64,000 nt of DNA from Odontocerum albicorne. Taxonomy: Eukaryota; Arthropoda; Insecta; Trichoptera; Odontoceridae. The position numbers and the translations under genes are program-made. The stretch covers positions 17,621,327 to 17,685,326 of the forward strand of contig OX463864.1 of NCBI GenBank assembly GCA_949825065.1, in the 5' to 3' direction. The notes under the pieces are model-generated. The model was not told the DNA's origin and ran no database searches. It saw nothing but the letters and a program-made list of their open reading frames with translations. Positions 42,401-53,855 of the stretch are shown here, piece after piece. Positions within the stretch are counted from its first letter, which is position 1; every line of letters begins with the position of its first letter.

Positions 42401-42795
42401 AAATTTCTATTTAATCTGAGGGAAACGTAAGAATTGTGAGAAACAGAAGAACATGTATGACGAGGTGCATGGTTGTAGTCGAGAAAAAAGCGTGCATAGG
42501 ACGGTATGTTGGACATGGTTTGAGCATATAAAACCAATGAATGAAGAAAAAGTAACAAAACAAATATACAGGGCAAATGTGAATAGAAGGCGTGATAGAT
42601 TAATATCAAACAAAGTATGTTTGTATCAAGTGAACGATATTTTTAAAAAAGGAAATTTTAAATGTCAGAGAAGTTTGAGAAGGCGTATGGATGTAAAGTA
42701 GGTGAAATATTGTTTTTATATGATATTTTGACTCACGGTCCTCTCTGCCTACCCCAAAAGGGACATGTCGTGGTGGTATGTATGTTATGTAGTTA
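42400..42795 (+). mobile_element. LINE A fragment, partly duplicated
   Basis: 42420-42465 carries VRNCEKQKNM-type text that belongs to the late ORF, then FEHIKPMNEEKVTKQIYRAN, VNDIFKKGNFKCQRSLRRRM, and a LSAYPKRDMSW-like end. The late-ORF fragment before the earlier part indicates a rearranged or doubled insertion. Confidence 0.7.
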
Positions 42796-42864
42796 TTTAT
42801 CATCGAAGCATCCAAAGCTTCAATTATGAGGAGTTCAACGTTCCATGGCGACTGACTGGTTCAA

Positions 42865-43015
42865 TCTGCCAGTGTCCTCTTTGACCTTGTTGGTAAATCA
42901 CAATCTCAGTTGGTGTTCCATCTGGAGGATTTTGGTTCGATTTCAGACGGATCTAAAGAATTGTATTGTATAAAAAAAAGTTATAATCCGGTTTAAGAGT
43001 TTATCTGGTAATAAT
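42865..43015 (+). mobile_element. SINE, old copy
   Basis: TTTGACCTTGTTGGTAAATC (A box), TTTTGGTTCGATTTCAGACG (B box), then a degraded central part. Confidence 0.55.
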
Positions 43016-43110
43016 ACTAGCACATCCTTGACGTGTGCGAGTGTTTCCTCTCAATATGAGGCGGTATTATTGCCTACACGTGTGGATATGAACAACAAGT
43101 CACGTGCATA

Positions 43111-43570
43111 TTCTAGTGGTTCTTAATTAAGGGTTGATCAACATCTTTATTTATTTAACATTTCATTGTAAAAACAATCTAGCGATTGCCTCTTCGAACC
43201 AACCAGACAAAAGTAAATTCTATTAAAAATTCTAAAAATTCTAGTGGTTTTTAATTAAGGGTTGATCAACATCTTTATTTATTTAACATTTCATTGTAAA
43301 AACAATCTAGCGATTGCCTCTTCGAACCAACCAGACAAAAGTAATTCAAGGAAGATGTAACTTCCTTCGCAAAAATATTCAAATAATTATTTATCTGTAC
43401 AAATTACAAATATAAAATTCATGATCAATATTATATACTCGTACTAGAAATAAAAGTTGTATATCATCAATCAAAGGAAAATGTCAAGGGTGGTGAAGAG
43501 GAGAGGAAAATTAGGGATTAAACACATTATATTACTGGCTTGACGTTAAGAGTTTTTTCAGTCGCTTATT
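43111..43570 (-). mobile_element. LINE D 3' end with a 128-bp duplication
   Basis: TTCTAGTGGTTYTTAATTAA to AACCAACCAGACAAAAGTAA occurs twice, 128 bases apart (43111 and 43239). The right part (43380-43570) is the LINE D 3' UTR on the minus strand. Confidence 0.8.
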
Positions 43571-43574
43571 TTGA

Positions 43575-43645
43575 AACCTTCCCGGTTGGTTATAAGATAT
43601 TATCACATGTCAATAAACCTGCCAAGTTGTAATGGTTACAAAAAC
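43575..43645 (+). mobile_element. SINE tail fragment
   Basis: TTCCCGGTTGGTTATAAGAT, CACATGTCAATAAACCTGCC, AAGTTGTAATGG. Confidence 0.65.
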
Positions 43646-43829
43646 AGTTTTACAGGTTCTTTTTTATTCTTGTTTAAAATAAATGTAAATACTTAAAGGC
43701 TGAACGTATCATTCTATTAGTAGTCGCTTACAAAATAAAGCCTTATATTAATTAATATTCTGAGAGAAATGAACTATTTTATTTTTTTACATCACTTAAT
43801 TTTTTTACCTGTCTGAAAAAACTTAAATG

Positions 43830-43935
43830 ATGTTGAAATGCGTACACTGAGAAAAATACACGAGTGATTATTTATGACAGAATATGAACTGAAGAGATAA
43901 GGGATGAATGTTGACACCAAATTAAAAGTACGACA
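43830..43935 (+). mobile_element. LINE A fragment
   Basis: VEMRTLRKIHE, MTEYEL and IRDEC region; truncated on both sides. Confidence 0.6.
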
Positions 43936-44211
43936 CGGTTATCCGGATATGTTGAACAGAGTGGCCAAGGTGCAATTTTGAAACACAATAATGTATTCAG
44001 TTCCGTAAATCGAGCTTTGTAACCGATATAGTAGGTACGTAGCTCGCTGTCTACAGTCGTGTGTATTATTAGTGATACTACCACTCGACGAGATGTTACA
44101 ATAAATTAATCGACGAACTCTTAACCTGGCTTGGATGAACCTTTTGATTTTTTTGGGTACCATCTGAAATCAAATTCGAAATTCTCGAAGGAAAGGCAAG
44201 ATTAAAAGGCA

Positions 44212-44412
44212 AGACGACCTCCGTGGCCTGGTGGTAAGACACTTGTCTGCCGATCCTGAGGTTGCGGGTTCGATCAACGCTGGAATCCAGATTTAAAAAA
44301 AAATAGGATTCCAGTCTGGTTAACACTTAGGCCCTATAAAAACATATTGCTGGTTGGTTGGAAGAGATTGCCACATGGCAATAAACTCGCCAGGTAAAAA
44401 AAAAAAAAAAAA
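44212..44412 (+). mobile_element. SINE, full length with poly(A)
   Basis: CTCCGTGGCCTGGTGGTAAG (A box), GAGGTTGCGGGTTCGATCAA (B box), GGATTCCAGTCTGGTTAACA, TGCTGGTTGGTTGGAAGAGA, TGCCACATGGCAATAAACTC, GCCAGGT and a poly(A) of about 15. The best-preserved copy. Directly followed by LINE A sequence. Confidence 0.88.
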
Positions 44413-44582
44413 GATTATGGGGTGACAATGTATTTCAGAATAGGCAATGAACTGATTAGGGATGAATTTGAACTTAAGGCTGACGTGTTGAGTAAGAGCA
44501 GGAAGAGCACTCTTGAGATGATTTGGGCACTTGTAACGAATGAACGAAGAAAGGTCCACAAAACAAATATACAGTGCAAGTA
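44413..44582 (+). mobile_element. LINE A fragment
   Basis: MYFRIGNELIRDEFELKADV, LSKSRKSTLEMIWALVTNER; matches the RNEVIRDECELK to GHVERM region. Confidence 0.7.
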
Positions 44583-45355
44583 AGCTTATAGTTATAGTAT
44601 AGAAATAATATTATTTCTTTAGTTCTTAAGTAATAAATTAGTATATGAATATAGTCAAAGACTTTTACAAATGTGTGTATTATAGATTTCTTTATTGATT
44701 TAAAAAATACGAGTATCTTTAAAAAAAACATTGAAAAAAGTGAGGACAAAAACACTAATAAAATTACATATTAAAAGCAGAGAATCAAGGAACGAATAGA
44801 AAATATGGTATACAAAACATTTTTTAATATCACCAGTGCCTTGAAGAGGGGAGGGATCAGGGTAGAAAAATTGAATGGGGAATAGGGAACGACACGATAG
44901 CTCATTGAAGATTGATAGAATGATTTTTTTTAAACAATCCAATGAGGTTGCAAGTCTTACAACAGCTAGAAGTTGGTTCCAGAATCTAACGGTATATGAT
45001 ACACGTATTGTTTGGTTGACATGATGGGTTGGTAGGACCCGTTTATTAAAAAAATAGATATCAGTGGATGTGTATCATCAAATGACCGAATCTTTTAGAC
45101 CCGTCTTTCGAACTAGATATCCACGTGACTTAATGACTTATTCGACTTGATATAATTGAACTTATATAGTCTCAAAATTATCCATTAAATGAAATCCCAT
45201 TTAAAATATTTCAAAAATTATGAACATATCAAAATTAATATTAAAAAAAAATGTTTATCTCCCAAACACATTGAAAAATGGACCGTCAAAAATATGTTAC
45301 CTATTCAAATATACCATAGTGGTTTGTCATTTTTCATTTAGTACTTGCATATCCT
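44582..45355. other. no feature recognised
   Basis: AT-rich; a TACGAGTA octamer lies at 44708-44715. The overlapping minus-strand ORFs show no domain. Confidence 0.35.
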
Positions 45356-46405
45356 GCACTAAAAACTATATATCTACACTCAAATTTATTTTTTCAATGT
45401 TGATAAAATGCCAGTTAAGAATCTAATAATTTAGAATTATGATTTCCTCTCAAATATCATAATGTTTATCATTTTTCATTTAGTACGAGTATATCCAGCA
45501 CTAAAAATTATATATCTACACTCAAGTAAATTTTTTCAATGTTGATAAAATGCCAAACTATTAAATAAGAGTTTAATAATTTTCAATTATATTACCCTCT
45601 CAAATATCATAATATTTCATTTAGTACGAGCATATCCAGCACTAAAAATTATATATCTACGAGTGTAGATTATTAATATTAACTTGAGTAAGTTAATTTA
45701 ACTTGAGTAAGTTAATTATTAAATTAACTTGAGTAAGTTAATTTTTTCAATGTTTATAAAATGCCAAACTATTAAATAAGAGTTTAATAATTTTCAATTA
45801 TATTACCCTCTCAAATATCATAATATTTCATTTAGTACGAGCATATCCAGCACTAAAAATTATATATCTACGAGTGTAGATTATTAATATTAACTTGAGT
45901 AAGTTAATTTAACTTGAGTAAGTTAATTATTAAATTAACTTGAGTAAGTTAATTTTTTCAATGTTTATAAAATGCCAAACTATTAAATAAGAGTTTGATA
46001 ATTTTCAATTATATTACCCTCTCAAATATCATAATATTTAAAAAAAAATCATTTAGTACGAGCATATCCAGCACTAAAAATTATATATCTACACTCAAGC
46101 AATTTTTTTCAATGTTGATAAAATGCCAAACTATTAAATAAGAGTTTAATAACTTACAATTATATTACCCTCTCAAATATCATAATATTTAAAAAAAAAA
46201 ATCATTTAGTACGAACATATCCAGCACTAAAAATTATATATCTACACTCAAGTAAACTTTTTCAATGTTGATAAAATGCCAAACTATTAAATAAGAGTTT
46301 AATAAGTTACAATTACATTACCCTCTCAAATAGCATAATATTTTCATTTTATCCAGCACTAAAAATTATACGAGTATATATACACTCAAGTTTATTTTTT
46401 CAATG
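45355..46405 (+). repeat. complex tandem array, 140-220-bp units
   Basis: Seven units share ATCCAGCACTAAAAATTATA, TATCTACACTCAAG, TCAATGTTGATAAAATGCC and ACCCTCTCAAATATCATAAT. Spacing is about 142, 141, 211, 220, 154 and 139: two neighbouring units carry an extra ~70 bp made of three AACTTGAGTAAGTTAATT copies, which itself was duplicated with the unit. Confidence 0.88.
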
Positions 46406-46560
46406 TTGTAAAGATAGGAAGGCAGTGCTTGTGGCCAGTTAATAAATGTTATGCGCTTATTGAAAAAAAATTCTTTTCATCAAACTTTTTCGTTCGACAG
46501 TTCCAATTTTTTGAAAAGTTCATAAATGAATAATAATACTTCGGCAAAATGGATCGGGGT

Positions 46561-47218
46561 TTAACCTTTTTACGGCGATGGCTCGAGTATCTTTCGTGTG
46601 TCCCACAGGCGGCGGTGTTTTAAGTCAATAAATTTATATTGTATCTACATAAAAATATGACTCACCATTATCCCGAATCTGAGTACTGTCGAACTGTGCG
46701 CCGATGCATTTTTTAGCTGACACTATACACACGTAATATTAGAAAATATTCTTATAACACTATTATACAAATGAAAGTATGTTTATTATACAAAGAAAAC
46801 AATAATCCATAAACAATGAAAAAGGCAATTAATTCAATACGCAATACGCGTACTTACAAAAAAAATATCGACGCATAATACTTCATATTGATCGGGAGCA
46901 ATCGTCATTAGAAACATGACCTTCGGATCGCCCAAACGCGTGGCGCGATTATTCAAAATGCTTTAAATATCGACGGCCTGCAAGGGGTCTGTTTAAATCC
47001 TTCTTATGGATCAAGTACTTGAAGTTTTGATGATTTTAAAAGAGATGTCACTAGAGGACACGTTTTGTCTTATATTCAGGTTAAAAGTTTTAAAGAAGAT
47101 TTAATTTTGGCCGAGATATCGACACGCAAAGTTAGTGGCCACTTAAAAGGCCGCTCGCCAGGACGGCACGTAATATGTATGGGCCATTTAAGTGGTCCGT
47201 AGCCGTGAAAGAGTTAAA
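46561..47218. mobile_element. piggyBac-like MITE (650 bp between TTAA sites)
   Basis: TTAACCTTTTTACGGCGATG at the left and, read from the right, TTAACTCTTTCACGGCTACG. Near the right end is a subterminal inverted pair, GGACCACTTAAATGGCC with GGCCTTTTAAGTGGCC. TTAA target, CCT/CTC ends and subterminal repeats fit piggyBac; no transposase is present. Confidence 0.7.
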
Positions 47219-47515
47219 GTGGTACTTCTGCAAATTAACGTCGTCCGTTTTATGATCTTTATCCATATTTGATAAATGAATGACACTTGTCAACGTTCTT
47301 TAAAAGTTAATTATAGTTTAAAACAGTGTTAAACTAATTAATGAGATTATGTTTAACCTTAGCCTGTTTCTGAAGTTATAATTTTATTACGTATTTTAGA
47401 AACTTTTCCTGCGTTAATTCCTACTGAATATCTAATTCGCCCCCTGAGTAATTTAATTCCAACGACAATGTAGGGTAACTATCAGGCAATACTTTTTTAT
47501 GTTTGAAAATGTTCA
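47218..47515. other. no feature recognised
   Basis: AT-rich, no ORF. Confidence 0.4.
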
Positions 47516-47642
47516 TTTATACACACCATCACGTCAGCTTCCTAAAAGGGTAGGCAGAAGACAGACTACCAGTTTTTCCTATCTCGACACGCATCCTTCG
47601 ATTCTTCTACGTCCATTCAACTCCTACGATTTATAAGATTTT
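47515..47642 (-). mobile_element. LINE A 3' fragment
   Basis: Minus strand: the SCMDVEES.. and VSR/YPFREADVMV region at the ORF end. Confidence 0.6.
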
Positions 47643-48036
47643 GTACGTTTTCCTCTCTCACACCAGAGCACCGTCAAAATCGCGTGACCGCGACGCGTGA
47701 ATTTTTGGATCGTTTTGCACAGGAGGGAGAAGCTTTTCTGAACTCTATGGTGACGGGAGATGAGACGTAGGCGTGTCACTACACACCCTAACAATTTTCC
47801 AACGATCAGGAGGTCGAGGAAGCTGTGAAGAAGTGGCTGAAAGAGCTGGCGGCGGAGGTCTATGACACTGGCATACAAAAGCTGGTGGCGCGACTATAGA
47901 AATGTCTCGATCTCGACGGCGATCACGTTAAAAAATAGTTTAATATATTTTTGAAGTATCCTGTGAATTTCAATTAAATACAAGCATTTTTCGATCCTAC
48001 ATAAATGTTGTAACCTTACTTTCTGGATGACTCTCA
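47643..48036 (+). mobile_element. mariner remnant, 5' truncated
   Basis: Coding text with stops: EFLDRFAQEGEAFLNSMVTG and DET (the first catalytic Asp block of DD34D), then after a deletion NDQEVEEAVKKWLKELAAEV, YDTGIQKLVARL and KCLDLDGDHVKK. The right end TAACCTTACTTTCTGGATGA matches the terminus at 58211-58827 in kind (TATCCAGAAAGTAAG). The left terminus was not found; the LINE A fragment abuts it. Confidence 0.8.
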
Positions 48037-48299
48037 TACATGTAATAGTTGCTTCAATAGTTGAGAGTGAAATAGTAACTTAATTTTGAATGAATTAGCA
48101 TAAAGATTTTGAGGATTCACGAATACGTCGTGTTCAGGTTTTGGTTTACTCGTTAGTCGTTTGTTTTTATTGTAATCGTCATTGTTCTTCTGTATCTTGA
48201 TTTACTCGCTGCTGGATAAATACGATTTTCAATAATACGTATGTCCATAAATATGAATAATCATTTGTATGAATAATTATAAAATCATAAATATGAATA

Positions 48300-48388
48300 A
48301 TAATATTTTTTGTGACCATATAACTTTGCCGCCTGGCAATAATCCCCCAGATTGTATTTGCAATGAAATGTTAAATAAATGCATTCAA
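48300..48388 (+). mobile_element. LINE D 3' end fragment
   Basis: CCGCCTGGCAATAATCCCCC, AGATTGTATTTGCAATGAAA, TGTTAAATAAATG. Confidence 0.75.
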
Positions 48389-48835
48389 CTTTTGTACGTG
48401 TTTTTTTATGTATGGAAGTCGAGATAATTTTTTATCAAGTTATGCTAAATATGAAATTTTATCTAAACTGAATGGTCACCCGATTACCAAAAAATATCGT
48501 TCAAAATATTTAACGTTTATAACTCGCACAAAATGTGAATTATAAATTCTACCAGTTGCGATTTAATAATACAATAACGTTTTATTATTTATTAATTGGG
48601 AATATTATAAAATTGACGGTGATAATAAATTCATTTTGCTTTAATTATATTTATACGGTATAATAACGTAAATGACTATTTAAAGTACAAAAGCCGAACT
48701 GCCACTTGCAAATCTGGTCGATTTATCATTAATATATCGCCATTAATTTTTTTAATGAGAATAATTAAGGTATTTATTAAAGTGTGGACTTGGAATTGCA
48801 ATAAAGTAACCAGCACAAATTGTTCGTAAAAACAG
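48388..48835. other. no feature recognised
   Basis: AT-rich. Confidence 0.4.
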
Positions 48836-49115
48836 ACCATAATGCGCCGAATAAATGCTATAGAAATACGTCGTGTGTTGAAAAGAATATACATGGGTTG
48901 ACAATGTATGACATAATACGAAATTATATGATTAAGGATGAACGTAAACATAAAGCGGACTTATTGAGTAAGATGGAGTGTATTCTGACATAATTTGGAC
49001 ATGTAGAACGAATGAATGAAGAAAGATCAATAAAATAAATATACAGTTCAAATGTTAGTGGAAGGTGTGGTAAAATATGGTGGGATCAAGTCGATGATGT
49101 TTTAAAAGAAGTCGT
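48835..49115 (+). mobile_element. LINE A fragment
   Basis: RRINAIEIRRVLKRIYMG, YDIIRNYMIKDERKHKADLL, SKMECILT.FGHVERMNEER, then GRCGKIWWDQVDDVLKE. Truncated before the ORF end. Confidence 0.75.
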
Positions 49116-51020
49116 CTGTGTGTTTTATTGTGTACAATATGTTGCACTTCGGCAAGTACACAATCTGGAAAAATCAAATCCAAAGTTTATATGGCAACTA
49201 GATCAAAATTACAAGACGATCGATATGCTTAATCTATTTCAGTCTTTCGTTAGACAGAGTTTTGTATAGCGCTTTTTTCGTGTTACTTTGTAACGCTATA
49301 AGAATTTATGATAAAGAGCGTATAAACTACAGAAAGTCATAAATTTAAATATAAAATGGTCTTATGGTAAAGTCAGTCCAGATGTGAATCCGTCAGGAAT
49401 CGAACTTGTGTTGCCCGTTTGCTTAGTGTGAATGCTAACCGTTAGACCAAGACTGCCGACGATGGAATATAACCTATGAAAATAAACATACAAACTTTTC
49501 TTGTAATACTCTCTTATATTTCAGCCAATAGTTTGAAATCCCAAGCTTAAATTTTGACAGTTAAACATTTCCAACCATCCCTTACAACAGCTGTCAAAGT
49601 TAAAATGGATGATAACCTGTCATTATTTTAAATCTTACGAAATGCTACTGAATCGCAATGGAATATACACACCCAACTTGAGTTATTCTTCAAAACTTAA
49701 TCTGAACTTGACTTGTACCAACAAACTTAGTTCTCGGGGCTTAAGTTTGAGATCAAGAACTTGCGTTAAACGGGTAATGTACTACCTTTTTGATTGTGTT
49801 ATTTTATACTCCAGCTATTTTGAGAATGAGAAACATTCATATTTTAAGACGCTTTGTTAAGATATTTGATATCACTCGGGGGTATTGGGCTCGATTGCCG
49901 ATAGTTCCCAAAAGTATTAAAAATTTAAAAATATCTCTTTTGGCACTGGTCGCAAGAATCAGGTAGATTTTGTATGTGTGTGAAATTAAAGGTTATATCC
50001 CATTTTATGGTACCCTATAAGTACTATACGTAAAAATGTATTATTCTATTGAAAACATTTAATTATACATTGGTAATAAATAAATATATAGATAAACTTT
50101 TGAATGGAGGGTAGCTTCGGAGTCTCGTGGTCATGATCGAAGAAAATGTATTGAAATTTTCCGGAGTTTGCGATATGAGAGCCTCTGCAATATGTTGTAT
50201 TTCTATCGAAATAAACCTGAAATGTTTTCACTTTCTTTAAAAGTTTTTATAGGTGAAAGTATTCGATTCCCGGTGATATACGACAAAAAATGTGGGTTTC
50301 GTCTGGTTAAATATTTCATCTGCTAACATCCGTGTCAAACATGGACAGAACCCTCCAGCGCCTCATATAACTTCACCCTTTGTAATATCTTCCTATGGAA
50401 GTTAACTAGCCAAGTCTGGTCGTGACTAAGCAATACTTCTCCACAGGTTTCGGCTTACTCCTCCCAATGTATTATATCGAGGATAAATTACAAGATGTTT
50501 TTTTTCTATTGGTGCCCTCAAATCTAAGCTTAAAGTGTCCCTGGTTCCTTTTGTCGTCTGATATTTCACCATACTACACGTTTTTTGTCAGTCTTTCTTC
50601 GTCCATTCTTACTGCTAGCCTTAGCCTTTTTCATTCGAGGGTTTTAGGAATAATGCATAAAAAAGCACATATTGAATTTTCTGCAAAAATGAGTACGGCT
50701 ACAAGTCGGAGTCATTGATATCTTTCCCACGTTCAAAATTCGCCAAAGATATTCTTAAAATAACTGTTGTTTCAAGTGTTGAGTTTTAGTTTGAATCATT
50801 TAAAATTACAAACCTTAAGTTAATATTGAAATTTGTTGATCTTCATGCTTCAACTCCAGAAGGCACCAGACTACTCTGTCGCCTACGTACTACACAAAAG
50901 CGGGCGTATTACTGCTAGGGAGTTGATTCCAACCTTCCAGAAGGCTTTTAAAAGACGTTTAGTGAATAAAACAGTATAGAACAGAATTTTTAAATTCATA
51001 CATACTCAATGCCGTACATG
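49115..51020. other. mostly unassigned, with SINE traces
   Basis: 49375-49460 is a reversed tRNA-like SINE head (minus strand GTTAGCATTCACACTAAGC, AAGTTCGATTCCTGACGG). A weak B-box-like trace lies at 49875-49910. The ORFs at 49609-49860 and 50422-50718 have no known domain. Confidence 0.35.
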
Positions 51021-51765
51021 AGGGAGTAATGAAAACTTAGAACAAGTTGAAGAATTCTGCTAAATACGAGTAGGTAGTATTTTCTCATATAGTGGAAGAG
51101 TTACGAGGGATTTCTAACGGGATGTCGCGATAGGAAACAATGTCAATGAGATACGCTTAACCATGTACAAATCAAACCGGGCAGTATCATATGATAATCC
51201 ACATACAGTTTATAAATGCTGTAGAAATGCGTTTAAACAAGTCTTGAAACAATTTCTAAAAATTACTAAAACCACTAGAAATGCTGCAAAAACGCGAGCG
51301 CTTAGAAGAATACACGGTGGTAATATACGACGGAATACGGAATAAACTCATATGGTATGAAGTTGATGTGTTGAGGAAGATAAAGAAGAGCAGGCTTAGA
51401 TAGTTTGGGCACGTGGAATGAATAAATGAAGAAAAAATAATAAGAAGGTACAATGCGAATGTGAGTGGAAGGTGTCATAGAGGAAGATTATAAAATAGTG
51501 GTTGGATCAAGTGTATGATATTTTGAAAGCAAAATATGTAAGAAGTCAGAGAAATCGTAAAACTGCTTGATCGGAAAGCGTAGTAGAGAAATACCAAGGA
51601 AAGTATGGTTGGATTAAGTGAATGATATTTTGCAAGAAACAAGAAATCGTAAGAATTCTTTGAGAAGGTGTTTAGACGTGGAAGAGGCGATAAATGTGTG
51701 TAAACGCGATAGGAAAATCTTGCCCCTCTGCATTTGTTATAGTATATACTCGCATGTTATGTGTA
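51020..51765 (+). mobile_element. LINE A, long but rearranged copy
   Basis: QVEEFC followed by a TACGAGTA insertion (51065-51072), then GSIFS, GNNVNE, the RNAAKTRALRRIHG box, RNTE, RKIKKSRLR.FGHVE, the VDVFRKQNMxVRSQRNRKTA end and, at 51560-51700, a second GRPRKVWLD.VNDILQETRN and CLDVEEAINVCKRDRKI. The C-terminal part is thus present twice in tandem. Confidence 0.75.
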
Positions 51766-52021
51766 ACATGTTTTTTCTATTATCCGAGTTTAACAAGTGT
51801 TTTTATCTGTTATCTGTACTTATTTTTCTATTTTTTTTTTGAACAAGCGTTATTTTTCTATTAACTGTGATTAGCAATGTTTTTGTTTGTGTTATCCGTT
51901 CTTAACAAGAGTTATTTATCTATTATCTTTGCTGGACAATGTTTTTTTTTACATTATCATGCCTATTTAGTGTGTGTTTTCTATTATCCGTACTTAACAG
52001 TTGTTTTTATTTTTATTCCAG

Positions 52022-52157
52022 TTGAACCAATCCCTGGCAAGCACTTGCCCCTGGAGGGATACGAGGCAGAGCTGGAGAGAGACCACGCCCTGCCCACCTC
52101 GATGCCCAACGCAGACATTCTCAAGACCAACAGTAATCCTACTTACCACAAGCCAAG
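52022..52157 (+). CDS. internal exon of an unidentified host gene
   Basis: The acceptor TTTTTATTCCAG ends at 52021 and the donor AAG/GTAGGA starts at 52158, giving a 136-bp exon. The only sensible frame enters on codon position 2 and leaves after codon position 2 (phase-1 intron before, phase-2 after). It reads EPIPGKHLPLEGYEAELERD, HALPTSMPNADILKTNSNPT, YHKP and then R or S. Third codon positions are mostly G or C, unlike anything around it, which argues for selection. The composition (charged, Pro-rich, no hydrophobic segment) and the NPTY motif, a PTB-domain binding signal in receptor tails, would suit the cytoplasmic part of a membrane receptor or adhesion protein. That is inference; I do not recognise the protein. 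Neighbouring exons are not in the window. Confidence 0.7.
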
Positions 52158-52303
52158 GTAGGATGCCCTTTGAATGACTCGAACAAATTGTTTTAGACAA
52201 TTTAGCCTAGCTACGTCCAATATTTTAGGGACGCCAACCGGCCAACGGTGGCAATAGATATTCAAGAACTTTCTTACCTATTATAGGAGAGAGAAAGACG
52301 TAT

Positions 52304-52471
52304 AGTACCCGGCGGTTAGTAATACACACCGGGCTTAAGAAAGAGACTGTCGCTTTGTAGAGCGTCGTCTCTGTCGCACGATGCGCTAACTGTCCGTGCG
52401 ACAGAGACGACGCTCTACAAAGGGATAGTCTCTTTCTTAAGCCCGATGTGCATTACTTACCGCCGGGTACT
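52304..52471. mobile_element. hairpin MITE, copy 2 (168 bp)
   Basis: Ends AGTACCCGGCGG and CCGCCGGGTACT, flanked by GTAT on both sides (52300-52303, 52472-52475). TGTAGAGCGTCGTCTCTGTC pairs with its complement across a short loop, and a second paired segment (GGGCTTAAGAAAGAGACT) extends the stem. It lies about 150 bp downstream of the exon donor. Confidence 0.92.
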
Positions 52472-53004
52472 GTATATATTTTTCATGATTTCGATTCAGG
52501 TTTTCCTTTGTTGCAAAAAAGCTTGACTTGAGTTTTTTTGGTTCGGTTTCTTATTTTACCTGAAAACAAAATAAAAAAAGATCCCAATATGGTAAAATTG
52601 TTCGTCTGTTAACAACACTCACACCCACAAGACACTTTCCAGTGTTGTTGGCGCTTCTCGCGTGGAAGTATTGCTAATAGATGCGATTAAGAACAACTAG
52701 TTCCATGTTGCATTTAAAACCACTTGTGGTTTTAAATTCAAAGGCTCTATTAATGGAGCTGAATGCAATTTTATCTCTCGGAGATTCTCTTTAATACATT
52801 TAAACCACTAATTCGGATATGGTGACGTGTTCCGTATGAATAAAACATTATTACAATTGTATAGAAATCAATTGTGCACCAAAAAAAAACGAAATACTTG
52901 TTATTCAATACGATAGGCAATTTTTTCCTCAACCCTTTTAGCCTTGCGATCCCCCGAAAGTTAATAAAAATAAAATAAAGACTTGGCGACCCCCCTAAGT
53001 CAAA
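52471..53004. other. no feature recognised
   Basis: Presumed intron of the gene with the 52 kb exon; AT-rich. Confidence 0.4.
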
Positions 53005-53060
53005 ACAAAATGGTAAAAATTATACGTCATTCGAAAGAAAATTTTCTGAATATCTTGTCG
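53004..53060 (-). mobile_element. fragment of a mariner terminus
   Basis: AACAAAATGGTAAAAATTAT and ACGTCATTCGAAAGAAAATT match the long inverted ends of the element at 30463-31014. It sits inside a repeat with GCGACCCCC strings on both sides (52970 and 53160). Confidence 0.7.
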
Positions 53061-53690
53061 ATGCATGTTCACATGGCCTAACAAATGTTGTACTTGCACA
53101 CATACGATAAGATACATTTGTTATTTTCCTTTGTTACATGTAAGTTATTTTTATTTTCGCGACCCCCTGATATTGCATTGTGACCTCGATTGAGATTGAG
53201 TGTCAGCCGTCAGAGAGAAGACGCCCGTGCGTATATTGGTTTATTGGGTGTAAGCTATTGCACTCCAGCAAGCACACAGTCTAGACAAAGTTGAAAGGTA
53301 CTATACGATTGATTTATTTATTCTGGTTTTCATTTTATTTATATTATTTTTCAGTCTCATTCTCATTTTTTATTTTTCTCTGAACAACAGCAGTATGAGT
53401 TTCCAAACTAGCAATTTCGTTATATCGGCCTTCCTAATTTATTACTAGTAATATATATTCCTCCCTGTTTTAATTTCATAATTCTCATCCCATTTTAAAG
53501 CCATTTAATCAGGAGCTGCCGGGCAATCCGCGCAATCGGGATGGGGGAATATTTGTTGCCCCCGCCTTCTATCCTCGACTTTTTTCTCCTCGTTTGATTG
53601 GCGACAACGCAAAGTAGTATTGTTATATATGATACTGCTTTACGTTACTTAATTTTTTATTAGGGATGAACCTTATGGGAAGCGTGTTGC
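53060..53690. other. no feature recognised
   Basis: Mixed AT-rich sequence with a GC-richer patch at 53510-53590; nothing identified. Confidence 0.35.
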
Positions 53691-53855
53691 GTTGTATAGT
53701 ATTACACTTTCGTTGTATACTGTACAACCTGATCGGTTTATTGACATATCAATCTCTTTCAGCAATTCGAAAAGGTGTTTAAACAAACCTTAAGTGGAAA
53801 CCAGGTTTTTAAGGAGTTTTAGTGTTTGGGCATGCAGGAGAGATGACTTGTAGTA
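53690..53855 (-). mobile_element. SINE 3' fragment, diverged
   Basis: TATTACACTTTCGTTGTATA, CTGTACAACCTGATCGGTTT, ATTGACATATCAATCTCTTT and ACCTTAAGTGGAAACCAGGT on the + strand: the reversed 3' half of the SINE. Confidence 0.7.

Noticed and set aside
42453..42701. 82-codon + strand ORF as a host gene
   Set aside because: It translates to LINE A landmarks (MNEEKVTKQIYRAN).
45484..45491. TACGAGTA here as an excision scar
   Set aside because: Paralogous array units have the same length at this point (TACTTGCA, TACGAGCA), so it arose by substitution.
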